Shown here one piece after another: positions 45,277-54,669 of a stretch of DNA of 64,000 nt (position 1 is its first letter; each line of letters begins with the position of its first letter). The notes beneath the pieces are model-generated. The model saw only the letters and a program-made list of their open reading frames with translations, searched no databases and had not been told where the DNA came from. The DNA lies in contig NZ_NHMK01000010.1 in NCBI RefSeq assembly GCF_002198095.1, positions 1-64,000 of the forward strand, written 5' to 3'. The stretch comes from Deinococcus indicus (GTDB taxonomy: Bacteria > Deinococcota > Deinococci > Deinococcales > Deinococcaceae). Made by a program: the position numbers and the translations under genes.

Positions 45277-47397
45277 TCAGTCGGCGGCGCTCTCCCCTAC
45301 CTGCTCGGTGGCGTGGACGGTGATGGGGGTCCCGTTCACGGCGGCGTTGCCGGTCAGGGCGTCGATGCGCGTGGGGTCGGTCAGGTCGTTCAGGCTGGCT
45401 CCGGCGTGCCGGGCGGCGGTGCTCAGGCGGGTGCCGCTGCGGGCGTGTCCGAAGCCGTGGGGGAGGCAGGCGACGCCGGGCATGACGGTGTCCGTGATTT
45501 CCAGGGGCGCGGTGATCTCGCCGACGCGGGAGCGGATCAGGATGGTCTGGCCGTGTTCGAGACCCTGGGCGTCGGCGGGGTTGAGTTGCACGGTGCAGCG
45601 GTCGGGGCCGCGCATCAGGCGGGGCGTGTTGTGCATCCAGGAGTTGTTGCTGCGCAGTTGCCGGCGGCCGATCAGGACGAGCGGTTCGGGCGTCTGGTCG
45701 AGGGTGGCGCGCAGGCGGGGCAGGTCGGCGAGCATCGGGGCGGGCGCGAGGTGCAGTTCGCCGGTGGCGGTCAGCAGGCGGCCGGGCAGGCAGGGTTGCA
45801 GTGGGCCGAGGTCCACGCCGTGCGGGTTGGCTTTCAGGTCGTCCAGGGTCAGGCCGCTGCGGCCGTGGGCGAGGCCGGCGCCCAGGCGCTGTTCGGGCGT
45901 GGCGAGGGCCTTGCCGGTCAGGCGCTGCACGAGGCCGTCGAAGATCTGGTAGTCGAAGCGCTGGTCGGGGCGGATCGGGAAGACCGGCTGGGAGTAGCGG
46001 GCGGTGTTGCGCACGGCGAAGTGGTGGAAGATCACGTCGTAGTGCGGGACTTCCAGGCCGAAGGCGGGCGGCAGGATCACGTGGGCGTGGCGGGTGGTTT
46101 CGTTCAGGTAGGGGTCGATGCTGACCATGAAGTCCAGGCTCCCGAGGGCGCGGTCCAGGGCGGCGCCGTCCGGGACGGACAGGACGGGGTTCCCGGCGAC
46201 GGTGACCAGCGCGCGGATCTGGCCGTCGCCGGGTGTCAGGATCTCCTCGGCCAGGGCGACGTTCGGGAGTTCGCCGTCGAATTCCGGCAGGCCGCGCACG
46301 CGGGTGTGGTGGCGGCCGTGGTGGGTCGCGCCGGCTTTCGCGCCGGCGAGCAGGTCGAAGGCGGGGGCGGGGAACATCGCGCCGCCCACCGTGTCGAGGT
46401 GGCCGGTGACGGCGTTCAGGGCGTTCACGAGCCACTGGCACAGCCCACCGAATTCCTGGATGCTCAGGCCGATGCGGCCGTACGCGGCGGCGCGGGGCGC
46501 GGTGGCGAACGCGCGGGCGAGTTCGCGGGTCACGCCGGCGCTGACGCCCGTGCGGGCCTCCACGGCCTCGGGCGTGAAGGGCGCGGCGGCGGCCTTCAGG
46601 GAATCCAGGCCGGTCATGACGCCGCCCAGGTGTGCGGTGCGTTCCAGGTTGCTGGCGAAGACCTCGTTCAGCAGGGCCAGCAGGAACAGGGCGTCGGTGC
46701 CGGGGCGGATGTGGTGGAAGTCGGTGGCGTACTCGGCGCTCTCGGTGCGGCGCGGGTCGAGCAGCACGACGCGGCCGCCGCGCGCGCGGATGGCTTTCAG
46801 GCGGTCGCGGATGCCGGGCGCGGTCATGATGCTGCCGTTACTGGCGAGCGGGTTGGCGCCCATCATCAGGAAGAAGTCGGTGCGGTCCACGTCGGGGATG
46901 GGCAGCAGGAGTGGGTGTCCGAACATCTCGGCCCCGGCGAAGTGGTGCGGCAGCTGGTCGATGCTGGTGGCGGTGTAGCGGCTGCGGCTGCCCAGGGCTT
47001 TCAGGAACGCCCCGGCGGACAGCAGGGTGCCGCTGTTGTGCACGCTGGGGTTGCCCTGGAAGGTGGCGACGGCGTCGGGGCCGTGCTGCTCCCGGACGGC
47101 CCGCAGGCGCGCGGCGACGTGGTCGAGGGCCGCGTCCCATTCCATGGGTTCCCAGCTGTCCCCGACGCGGCGCATGGGGGTTTTCAGGCGGTCCGGGTCG
47201 GCGTGCAGGTCGGGCAGCGCCGTGCCCTTGGGGCAGATGTGGCCGCGGCTCAGGGGGTCGTCGGGGTCGCCGCGCACGTCGGTGACGCGGCCGCCCTGCA
47301 CGGTGATCTTCAGGCCGCAGATGGCCTCGCAGAGGTTGCAGGCGCGGTAGTGGACGCCGTCGGGGGCGGGTGGGCTGGTGTGGGTGGATGCGGTCAT
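45277..47397 (-). CDS. Molybdopterin-dependent oxidoreductase (formate dehydrogenase / BisC-like)
   Basis: 706 residues from ATG 47397. The N-terminal [4Fe-4S] site is CNLCEAICG with RGHICPKGTA near 55. Mo-bisMGD signatures: TFQGNPSVHNSG near 115, DFFLMMGANPLASNGSIMTAP near 180, GGRVVLLDPRRTESAEYATDFHHIRPGTDALFL, GYGRIGLSIQEFG-like segment near 320, and HVILPPAFGLEVPHYDV. The C-terminal binding domain includes NNSWMHNTPRLMRGPDRCTVQLN. No signal peptide, so cytoplasmic. No selenocysteine or clear Cys ligand at the usual formate-dehydrogenase position, so the substrate is open. No partner subunit nearby. Starts with the same enzyme-family core as NasA at 16.5 kb. Confidence 0.85.
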   Translation of the reverse strand: MTASTHTSPPAPDGVHYRACNLCEAICGLKITVQGGRVTDVRGDPDDPLSRGHICPKGTALPDLHADPDRLKTPMRRVGDSWEPMEWDAALDHVAARLRAVREQHGPDAVATFQGNPSVHNSGTLLSAGAFLKALGSRSRYTATSIDQLPHHFAGAEMFGHPLLLPIPDVDRTDFFLMMGANPLASNGSIMTAPGIRDRLKAIRARGGRVVLLDPRRTESAEYATDFHHIRPGTDALFLLALLNEVFASNLERTAHLGGVMTGLDSLKAAAAPFTPEAVEARTGVSAGVTRELARAFATAPRAAAYGRIGLSIQEFGGLCQWLVNALNAVTGHLDTVGGAMFPAPAFDLLAGAKAGATHHGRHHTRVRGLPEFDGELPNVALAEEILTPGDGQIRALVTVAGNPVLSVPDGAALDRALGSLDFMVSIDPYLNETTRHAHVILPPAFGLEVPHYDVIFHHFAVRNTARYSQPVFPIRPDQRFDYQIFDGLVQRLTGKALATPEQRLGAGLAHGRSGLTLDDLKANPHGVDLGPLQPCLPGRLLTATGELHLAPAPMLADLPRLRATLDQTPEPLVLIGRRQLRSNNSWMHNTPRLMRGPDRCTVQLNPADAQGLEHGQTILIRSRVGEITAPLEITDTVMPGVACLPHGFGHARSGTRLSTAARHAGASLNDLTDPTRIDALTGNAAVNGTPITVHATEQVGESAAD

Positions 47398-47941
47398 GGG
47401 GGCCTCCGTGGGGTCCGGTCGCGGTGACCGGCTGGGGTCAGGAGCGGGCCGGCGGTGGGCCGGGGCGACCTGGGCGCTGAATTGTGGACTGGGTTCAGTA
47501 TGCCACCCGGAGTCGGCCCGGCATGTGGGACAGCGCGCCGGGGCAGGGGGTTTATGAACTCTTCATCCAGGGTCAGACGGTTGCCAGGGGTACAAGTCAC
47601 TCAGAAAAGAAACGTGCTCTGTCACGCCTTATTTGACCTGTCGTCTGGTAGCGACCACACAAAAAGAGTGTGCAGGCATTGTATTGCTGGTCTAGGCAGG
47701 CCGCCTGACCATGATCTGACACATTGACAGTTTGACTTGACCCACCCCCCCCCACCCCCGTAGGCTCAACCTCACGAGTCATACATGATTCGGCCTGTGG
47801 TCTCAGAAGTTCCGCAAGGACTTCTGCGTTCTGAAACTTGGCCGTCCATCTCCCGTGTTCAGTCCGCGCGCCCGGACCTGGACCGGCGCGGCCATTCCTT
47901 GCCCTTTATCACGCGCCCTCATCAAGGAGTCACCCCACCCC
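47398..47941. other. Long intergenic region before the secreted lipoprotein genes
   Basis: About 540 bases without a convincing gene, less GC-rich between 47580 and 47740. It includes TTGACA at 47724-47729, a run of nine C at 47745-47753 in a CCCACC tract, and a small inverted repeat AGAAGT-9-ACTTCT at 47806-47826. It is likely to hold the promoter and leader of the lipoprotein gene at 47942. Confidence 0.5.
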
Positions 47942-49957
47942 ATGGCCCTGAAACCAAGCTCCATCGGCACTGCCCTTCTGCTCGGCACCCTCCTGATCGG
48001 CTGCGGCAGCACCAACACCACGCCCAGCGACACCACCGCCCCCACCGTGACGCTGACCGCCACGCCCAACCCCGTCACCGCTGACGGCACTCTCACCCTG
48101 AAAGCCGATGCCAAGGACGAGAACGGCGTGACCCGCGTCGAGTTCTTCGAGGGCACCACCAAGGTCGGCGAGGACACCAGCTCGCCCTTCGAATTCACCA
48201 CCACGGTCAATGCGCTCAACAACGGCAAGCGTACCTACACCGCCACCGCCTACGACGCCGCCGGCAACAAGGCCAGCGGCAGCACCGACGTCACGGTCGC
48301 CATCACCGCCAACACCGCCCCGCTCAGGGGCACGGTCGTGGACCAGAACATCGGCGCGCCCGTCGCGGGCAGCACCATCACCGTGCTGCGCGAAGGCAAG
48401 GCGCTCGGCACCGTCACCACGGGCGCCGACGGCACCTTCACCCTCAGCGGCCTGAGCGCCGGCACCTACGACCTCCGCGCGCGCAAGACCGGCATGGCCG
48501 GCTCGGACCTGTACGGCGTCGTGGTGGGCACCGAGACGCCCAGCGTGAGCCTCGTACAGCGCCCCGCCTTCGAGACGAGCGCCACCACCAACCCCGCCAC
48601 GCTGGTCATCACCCGCGCCGACGGCAGCCCTATCGCGGGCGCGACCTTCACCGACAAGATCGACTTCCGGATCAAGACCGCCCCCACCAGCGACCACGTC
48701 GGCCCGATCCGCATCATGTACGCGCAGCTGGGCCGCACGCCCGGCAGCGGCGGCGTGACCGGCTCCACCACCGCCAGCAACTGGAACTACTCGCCGCCCC
48801 AGGACCAGACTGGCGTGATCGACACGGACAAGGTGACCACCAGCGGCAACTTCACCGCCGGGTTCGGGAGCGCCACCGGCGAGCGCGTCTACCTGGAAAT
48901 CATGACGGTTGACTACAACTACAACTACTCCCGCTACGTCGTGCCGATCAACCTGATCAACACGGGCGCGGCCGCGGCCCCCACCGTGACCGCCCCGACC
49001 CGAGTGGCCGCCACGGCCTTCACCCTGAAGCAGGAAGGTTCGTGGACCACCCCCTACGACGCGCCCACCCCCGACGCCGCCCCGAACGGCAGCGGCGTGT
49101 TCGTGGACGTCCGCTGGTGCTACACCAACGTGGCCGCCACGCCCTTCGCGTTCGACATCGAACGTTCCAGCGACGGCACCACTTTCCAGAAGATCGGCAC
49201 GGTCGGCGGCGCAGCAACCACCTCGTGCAGCACCAACCAGGCGACCCGCCCTTACAACTTCCGGGACACCAGCAGCGACCTGAGCGTCGGCAAGACCTTC
49301 ACGTACCGCGTCAAGGCGCGCGGCGCGAACAGCGTGGCCGGCAACGACAGCCGCACCACGCCCCTGGCGCAGTTCACGCCGACCTTCCAGGGTCCCGCCG
49401 ACGAATCCACCGGCGTGAGCCTGACCCCCACCTTCGTCCTGGGGCATAACCAGACCGCCATCGGCGCGGACGGCGCGGCCTTCAACCTGCGCCTGCGTGA
49501 CCTGATGACCCTGGGCGGCTACAACCTGCCCGGCACGGCCTCCAACGCCCTGATCCGCGTCGAGGAAGGCACCGGCAGCGGCGGGAACGGCGTCACGCCC
49601 GGCCAGTCGCTGGTGTTCACGAGCACCGGCCCGGTCCTGGGGGCGCCCACCACGGCCGCGTCCATCCTGGCCGACACCGGCGGCCGGTACCTGCCCAGCA
49701 ACCCCGGTCGCGCCAGCGTGGACACGGCGGCGCACACCGTCAGCCTCCCGCTGAACTCGTTCGTGACGACCCCGCTGCAACCCCTGCGGCCCTACAAGTG
49801 GGAGATGTACTCCGGCTTCGCGTACCGTTACGCCCCGGACGAGGGCAACCGCATCTCGGCGTACTCGGTGTTCACCTGGCCGTCCGCGCAGGAAGCGCCC
49901 ATCAATCAGACGCGCCCCGTGAACCTCAACTGGGACTTCATCACCGGCGAGAAGTAA
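47942..49957 (+). CDS. Multidomain surface lipoprotein with Ig-like and carboxypeptidase-regulatory-like domains
   Basis: 671 residues from ATG 47942. Lipoprotein signal MALKPSSIGTALLLGTLLIGC; a Thr-rich linker; an Ig-like domain (VTLTATPNPVTADGTLTLKADAKD, about 33-120); a carboxypeptidase-regulatory-like or cna-B-like domain (LRGTVVDQNIGAPVAGSTITVL, about 125-200); then uncharacterised beta-rich regions including a fibronectin-like part near 380-480 (CYTNVAATPFAFDIERSSDG; TFTYRVKARG) and a C-terminal domain (LTPTFVLGHN; PLRPYKWEMYSGF). Most likely surface-exposed, in sugar or protein binding. Followed after 67 bases by a secreted subtilase, which may be co-transcribed. Confidence 0.75.
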   Translation: MALKPSSIGTALLLGTLLIGCGSTNTTPSDTTAPTVTLTATPNPVTADGTLTLKADAKDENGVTRVEFFEGTTKVGEDTSSPFEFTTTVNALNNGKRTYTATAYDAAGNKASGSTDVTVAITANTAPLRGTVVDQNIGAPVAGSTITVLREGKALGTVTTGADGTFTLSGLSAGTYDLRARKTGMAGSDLYGVVVGTETPSVSLVQRPAFETSATTNPATLVITRADGSPIAGATFTDKIDFRIKTAPTSDHVGPIRIMYAQLGRTPGSGGVTGSTTASNWNYSPPQDQTGVIDTDKVTTSGNFTAGFGSATGERVYLEIMTVDYNYNYSRYVVPINLINTGAAAAPTVTAPTRVAATAFTLKQEGSWTTPYDAPTPDAAPNGSGVFVDVRWCYTNVAATPFAFDIERSSDGTTFQKIGTVGGAATTSCSTNQATRPYNFRDTSSDLSVGKTFTYRVKARGANSVAGNDSRTTPLAQFTPTFQGPADESTGVSLTPTFVLGHNQTAIGADGAAFNLRLRDLMTLGGYNLPGTASNALIRVEEGTGSGGNGVTPGQSLVFTSTGPVLGAPTTAASILADTGGRYLPSNPGRASVDTAAHTVSLPLNSFVTTPLQPLRPYKWEMYSGFAYRYAPDEGNRISAYSVFTWPSAQEAPINQTRPVNLNWDFITGEK

Positions 49958-50024
49958 CCCCGCGACCTCCCCGTCCTCTCCTGACCTTTCCCCGACCGTG
50001 CTTTGCCCTGTGAGGAACCCCCTG

Positions 50025-52094
50025 ATGCGTAAGAACCTCCCACTGACCCTCGGAGTGCTGGGCCTGACCGCCCTGCTCGCCGCGTGCTCCACCCAGACCG
50101 CCGCTCCCGTCGCCGCGCCGGCACCCGCCGACACCGACCTCGCCACCGCCGGCACCACGCAGTACGTGCGCAATGAGGTTGTCGTCGGGTACGACACCCA
50201 GGCCGGCCTGAACGCCGCCGCCGCCGCCATGAACGGCACGGTCGTCCGGACCATCCCGGAGATCCGCACCGCGCTGATCCGCGTGCCGGGCGACGCCCTG
50301 AAAGTCGCCGGGACCGGCTCGAAAGTCAGCGGCGTCCGCTACGCCCGCGCGAACGTGGTCGTCACCCCGCAGCGCGGCGACCCCACGCCCGTCGCCGGGG
50401 CGGGCCTGAACGCCCAGGCGGCCAGCGCCGACCAGATCTTCGACGAACTGCCGCAGTACGCGCTCGACCCCCGCCACCTGAACGCCAAGGCCGCCTGGGA
50501 CAAGGGCCTGACCGGCAAGGGTGTGCTGGTGGCCGTCATCGACGATCCGGGCGACGTGACCCACCCGGACCTCGCGCCCAACTGGGCCGGGAAGGCCTTC
50601 GATCCCGCGCAGGCCAAGACGTACACCAACGGCGCCGAGTGGGCCAAGTACTTCCAGAAACCCGAGAACGACCACGGCACGTACGTGGCGTCCAGCATCA
50701 TCGCCGCGAAGAACGGCCAGGGCATCGTCGGCCTCGCCTACGAAGCCAAGTGGATGCCGGTCGTGATGTTCAACCCCGGCGGGTACTCCAGCTTCAACAT
50801 CGCGCTCGGGGCGGTGTGGGCCACCAACAACGGCGCGCGGGTCATCAACAACTCCTGGGGCGGCGGCGTGAGCTTCGGGCCGGTCAAGGACGCCTTCGAC
50901 TACGCCATGGCGAACGGCACGACCGTCGTGGCCAGCATGGGCAACTCCTACCACGACGAATTCCAGTACCCGGCGGCCCTGCCCGGCATCATCGCGTCTG
51001 GCGCGCTGGACGGCAGCAACCGCAAGGTGACGTTCAGCACCACCGGCCGTCACATCTCCAGCAGCGCTCCTGGCCAGGACACCATGCTCGCCCGGCCCAC
51101 CTGGCAGGGCGGCGGGTACGCCCTGATCTCCGGCACGAGCTTCTCGTCACCGTACACGGCCGCGGTGGCCGCGCTGGTCCTGCAGAAATGCCCGGCCGCC
51201 ACGCCCTACCAGGTGCGCCGCGTGATGGAGATGAACGCCAACGGCGCCATCGGCAGCAACCCCACCGGCTTCGACCGTGACACCGGCTGGGGCGCGCTGG
51301 ATGCCGGGAAGATCGCGCAGACCCTCACCGACTGCGCCGCCCTGCCCGCCCGCGGCGCGAACGTCCACGTGAACCTCTCGTACGTGAACGGCAGCGGCAC
51401 CCAGAAGGGCATCCTGGGCGACGTGATCCTGCGCGGCCAGGGCATGCGCGCCGGCGCCACCGACGACCCCACCCCGCTGTACCTGAGTCCCACCGACGAG
51501 AACGGCGACGTGCGCTTCAGCGAGATCGCGCCCGGCACGTACGACCTGTACATCGCCGGCCCGGATCTGAGCACCACTGGCGGCAAGACCGACGAGCGCG
51601 GCACGTTCGTGGGCACCCTGACCGCCACGAGCGGCAGCACCTACGCCGCGCCGGACCGCAAGCGCCTGCTGCTGCCCGCCGCGTTCGTGGACACCAACCC
51701 CACCGACCCTTACGAACCCAACGACGACCTCGGGAACGCCGCGCCCATCGCGTACGGGCAGACCACCCAGACGGCGTACATCTACGGCAAACCCCAGGAC
51801 TTCGACGTGTTCACCTTCAGCGGCAAGAAGGGCGACGCCATCCGCGCCGAGGTGCAGGCCCGCATCCAGTTCGGCGGTCAGCTCGACTCGTTCGTGTACC
51901 TGCTCGACCCGACCGGCAAGGTCCTGGAAGTCAATGACGACCGCGGCGCCGGGGATTCGGATTCCGAACTGAACTTCACGCTGCCGGCCGACGGCAACTA
52001 CTTCCTGGCCGTCACCAGCTACGACATCAGCGAGGGGCAGGACGACGACAGCCCCTTCAACAAGTACCGCCTGAAACTCAGCAAGACCAACTGA
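50025..52094 (+). CDS. Secreted subtilisin-like serine protease (S8) with C-terminal pre-peptidase domain
   Basis: 689 residues from ATG 50025. Lipoprotein-type signal MRKNLPLTLGVLGLTALLAAC. The propeptide-like region runs to about 140, then the S8 domain: catalytic Asp in LVAVIDDPGDVTHPDL (the usual DTG is replaced by DDPGD), His in NDHGTYVASSI near 220, oxyanion Asn in VINNSWGGGVSF near 290, and Ser in GTSFSSPYTAAVAAL near 375. A carboxypeptidase-regulatory-like domain (VHVNLSYVNGSG) lies near 445-540 and a PPC domain (DPYEPNDDLGNAAPI; DFDVFTFSGKKGD) at about 565-680. It digests proteins outside the cell. The stop TGA begins repeat copy F. Confidence 0.92.
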   Translation: MRKNLPLTLGVLGLTALLAACSTQTAAPVAAPAPADTDLATAGTTQYVRNEVVVGYDTQAGLNAAAAAMNGTVVRTIPEIRTALIRVPGDALKVAGTGSKVSGVRYARANVVVTPQRGDPTPVAGAGLNAQAASADQIFDELPQYALDPRHLNAKAAWDKGLTGKGVLVAVIDDPGDVTHPDLAPNWAGKAFDPAQAKTYTNGAEWAKYFQKPENDHGTYVASSIIAAKNGQGIVGLAYEAKWMPVVMFNPGGYSSFNIALGAVWATNNGARVINNSWGGGVSFGPVKDAFDYAMANGTTVVASMGNSYHDEFQYPAALPGIIASGALDGSNRKVTFSTTGRHISSSAPGQDTMLARPTWQGGGYALISGTSFSSPYTAAVAALVLQKCPAATPYQVRRVMEMNANGAIGSNPTGFDRDTGWGALDAGKIAQTLTDCAALPARGANVHVNLSYVNGSGTQKGILGDVILRGQGMRAGATDDPTPLYLSPTDENGDVRFSEIAPGTYDLYIAGPDLSTTGGKTDERGTFVGTLTATSGSTYAAPDRKRLLLPAAFVDTNPTDPYEPNDDLGNAAPIAYGQTTQTAYIYGKPQDFDVFTFSGKKGDAIRAEVQARIQFGGQLDSFVYLLDPTGKVLEVNDDRGAGDSDSELNFTLPADGNYFLAVTSYDISEGQDDDSPFNKYRLKLSKTN

Positions 52095-52147
52095 TATGCA
52101 CTCGGATTGAATAAGCTGCGAAGCCTGTTCAATCCGGGTCCATGTAA
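52092..52147 (+). repeat. Dispersed palindromic repeat, short copy F
   Basis: TGATATGCACTCGGATTGAATAAGC...CTGTTCAATCCGGGTCCATG: only the terminal and hairpin part of the family, so a one-ended, truncated copy about 56 bases long. The first TGA is the protease stop. Confidence 0.75.
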
Positions 52148-52244
52148 GGTTCCTGCCCCCCCACCCGCGACGGTGGGGGTTCTGCTGTAGTGGGTGGCAG
52201 CAAATGGCCGCCCACCCGCGCCGCGCCCCCCGTATGCTGGGCGC

Positions 52245-53498
52245 ATGACAGACAACTCGGGGCCGCGTGGGCGGCTGTACTACGGGTGGGTGGTGGTGGC
52301 GGTCACGGTGGTCGCGCTGCTCGTGGCGGCGGGTGCGCGCTCGGCGCCGGGTGTGTTCCTGCTGCCCATGCAGGAGGCGCTGGGCCTGGACCGGGGCACG
52401 CTGTCCTTCTCGGCCAGCCTGGGACTGCTGGTGTTCGGGCTGGCCGCGCCGCTCTCGGGCCGGTTGATGAACCGTTTCGGGCCGCGCCGGGTGGCGACGG
52501 CGGGCCTGCTGCTGCTGGCCGTCAGTTTCGGGCTGAGCACGCTGGCGCGATCGGCGCTGGCGCTGCACCTGAGCTGGGGCCTGCTGAGCGGTCTGGGCAC
52601 CGGACTGGTCGGGAGCGTGCTGGGCGCGACGGTCGCCACGCGCTGGTTCGTGAGGCGACGCGGGTTGGTGGTGGGTGTGTTCGGCGCGGCCACGAGTGCC
52701 GGGCAGTTGCTGTTCATTCCGCTGCTGACCGCCTGGGCGGGCCGGATCGGGTGGGACGGCGCAGCGCTGGTCGTCGCGGGCGCGGCGCTGCTGCTGGCGC
52801 TGCCGCTGTGGGCGCTGCTGCGCGACCGGCCGGAGGCGCTGGGACTGCAACCGGACGGGGATACGCACGCGTGGCCCACGCCGCCGCCCGTCCCTGACCC
52901 GCACGTCATGCGCCGCGCCGTGCGCAGCCGGGACTTCTGGCTGCTGAGCCTGACGTTCCTGGCGTGCGGGTTCACGAGCAACGGCATCATCGGCACGCAC
53001 TTCATGGCGTACTGCGGCGACCTGGGCCTGACCGCCACCTTCGCGGCGGGCCTGCTGGCGCTGATGGGCGCGTTCAACTTCGTGGGGACCCTGGCCAGCG
53101 GCTACCTGACCGACCGCGTGGACCCCCGGCTGTTGCTGGCGGTGTACTACGTGGTGCGCGGCCTGAGCCTCGCGCTGCTGCCGCTGGTGCCGCCGGGGCT
53201 GGCGTTCACGGCGTTCGCGGTGCTGTTCGGGCTGGACTATATCGCCACGGTGCCACCGACCACGGCCCTGACGGCCGACACCTTCGGTCGGGCGAACGTG
53301 GGCACGGTGTACGGCTGGATCTTCTGCGCGCATCAGGTGGGCGCGGCGCTGGCGTCCTGGCTGGGCGGCGAGGTGCGGGACGTGCTGGGCAGTTACGGCC
53401 CGGCGTTCCTGGCGTCGGCGGTGCTGGCCGTCTGCGCGGGCCTGCTGGCGCTGGGCATCAGCGCCCCGGCCCGGCGGGACGCGCGGCCCGCCGCCTGA
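52245..53498 (+). CDS. Major facilitator superfamily transporter
   Basis: 417 residues from ATG 52245; a TATGCT -10 hexamer six bases upstream indicates a leaderless mRNA. Twelve hydrophobic segments. MFS signature-like loops: LMNRFGPRRVATAGLLLL near 75, GYLTDRVDPRLLLAVYYVV near 285, and an oxalate/formate-antiporter or monocarboxylate-type start YYGWVVVAVTVVALLV. Resembles the OFA/MCT-like group (COG2223/COG2807 type); substrate unknown, an anion or organic acid is likely. The acyl-CoA dehydrogenase-like gene begins 16 bases after its end. Confidence 0.85.
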   Translation: MTDNSGPRGRLYYGWVVVAVTVVALLVAAGARSAPGVFLLPMQEALGLDRGTLSFSASLGLLVFGLAAPLSGRLMNRFGPRRVATAGLLLLAVSFGLSTLARSALALHLSWGLLSGLGTGLVGSVLGATVATRWFVRRRGLVVGVFGAATSAGQLLFIPLLTAWAGRIGWDGAALVVAGAALLLALPLWALLRDRPEALGLQPDGDTHAWPTPPPVPDPHVMRRAVRSRDFWLLSLTFLACGFTSNGIIGTHFMAYCGDLGLTATFAAGLLALMGAFNFVGTLASGYLTDRVDPRLLLAVYYVVRGLSLALLPLVPPGLAFTAFAVLFGLDYIATVPPTTALTADTFGRANVGTVYGWIFCAHQVGAALASWLGGEVRDVLGSYGPAFLASAVLAVCAGLLALGISAPARRDARPAA

Positions 53499-53514
53499 AC
53501 GCTAGCCTGCGCGC

Positions 53515-54666
53515 ATGACCTTTCCGGAGTTCACGTCCGAGCAGGCCGAGGTGGTGGCCCGCGCCGTCCGCGCCATTCAGGAGCACGCCCCGGCGTGCGA
53601 GGCGGCGCAGGACGTGACGCCGGGGGCGGCGCTGGCCCTCTCGCAGAGCGGGTACACGCGCCTGACCGTGCCCACGGAGGCGGGTGGCCTGGGCGCGGGC
53701 CTGGGTGTGTTCGCGCGCGCGCAGGCCGAGGTGGGCCGCGCGGACGCCAGCCTCGCCCTGATCCTGGCGATGCACGGGCACGTGACGGGCGCGGCGTTCC
53801 AGGGGCGCAGCCTGCCGCCGCACCTGCTGGACGCCGTGGCGGGCGCGGGTGTGCGCGGCGAGCTGCTGAACGCCCTGGCAAGTGAACCGGAGCTGGGCAG
53901 TCCGTCGCGCGGGGGGCTGCCGCGCACGGTGGCGACCCCGGACGGCAGCGGCTTCGAGAGCGGCGTGTGGTTCGTGACGGGCCGCAAGACCTGGAGTACC
54001 GGCGCGCGGGCGCTGCGCTGGGCGCTGGTGTCGGCCGCCACGCCGGATGGGCGGGTGGGCCGCTACTGGGTGGACCTGCGCGGTGAGGGCGTGCGCGTCG
54101 AGCCGACCTGGGAGGGCGCGCTGGCCCTGCGCGGCAGCGGCAGCCACGACGTGGTGTTCGAGCGGGCGCCCGCCGCGCTGCAGGCCCCGCCGGCCGCGTC
54201 TCATCCGGCGAGCAGCGCGTGGTTCTGGACGGCGGTGGCCGCCACGTACCTGGGTGTGGGCGAGGCGGCGCTGGACGCCCTGCGCCGCTACGCGCACGAG
54301 CGGATCCCGACAGCGCTGGGCGCCCCGATCGCCACGCTGCCGCGCGTGCAGGAGACGGTGGGCCGCATCGGGGCGCAGCTGATGGCGGCGCGGACGCTGC
54401 TGGCGCACGCGACGGCCACCTGGGACGCCCGGCCCGGCGCGGGGGCGGTCCCGCTGATCGGCGCGGCGAAGGCGGTCTGCACGAACGCCGCCGTGGACGC
54501 CACGGACCTCGCCATGCGCGCCGCCGGGGGCGGGGCGCTGACGGCCGCGTTGCCGCTGGGAAAGTTGCTGCGGGACGCCCGCGCGGGCCTGACTCACCCG
54601 CCGGGCGAGGACACCGCCTTCACGGCGTACGGCGCGGCGCTGCTGGACGCCCCCGACCGGGCGTAG
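53515..54666 (+). CDS. Acyl-CoA dehydrogenase family protein
   Basis: 383 residues from ATG 53515, TAGCCT six bases upstream (probably leaderless). Acyl-CoA dehydrogenase fold: N-terminal helical domain (SEQAEVVARAVRAIQEHAPACEA), LTVPTEAGGLGAGLGVFARAQAEVGRADASLAL near 45, the middle barrel with ASEPELGSPSRGG and FVTGRKTWSTGARALRWAL near 150, and a C-terminal four-helix domain. No obvious catalytic Glu in the usual C-terminal position (usually followed by a YEG word); instead the C-terminal part is shorter. It may be a non-canonical member, e.g. a monooxygenase-like flavoprotein. Confidence 0.78.
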   Translation: MTFPEFTSEQAEVVARAVRAIQEHAPACEAAQDVTPGAALALSQSGYTRLTVPTEAGGLGAGLGVFARAQAEVGRADASLALILAMHGHVTGAAFQGRSLPPHLLDAVAGAGVRGELLNALASEPELGSPSRGGLPRTVATPDGSGFESGVWFVTGRKTWSTGARALRWALVSAATPDGRVGRYWVDLRGEGVRVEPTWEGALALRGSGSHDVVFERAPAALQAPPAASHPASSAWFWTAVAATYLGVGEAALDALRRYAHERIPTALGAPIATLPRVQETVGRIGAQLMAARTLLAHATATWDARPGAGAVPLIGAAKAVCTNAAVDATDLAMRAAGGGALTAALPLGKLLRDARAGLTHPPGEDTAFTAYGAALLDAPDRA

Positions 54667-54669
54667 GCT

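Noticed and set aside
46118..46978. Plus-strand open frames opposite the molybdopterin oxidoreductase
   Set aside because: Arg/Ser/Pro-rich translations with no motif; the minus frame encodes a clear enzyme.
47742..47760. Nine-base C-run as a phase-variable tract
   Set aside because: It is too short and its position relative to the promoter is unclear; no sign of slippage in a coding frame.
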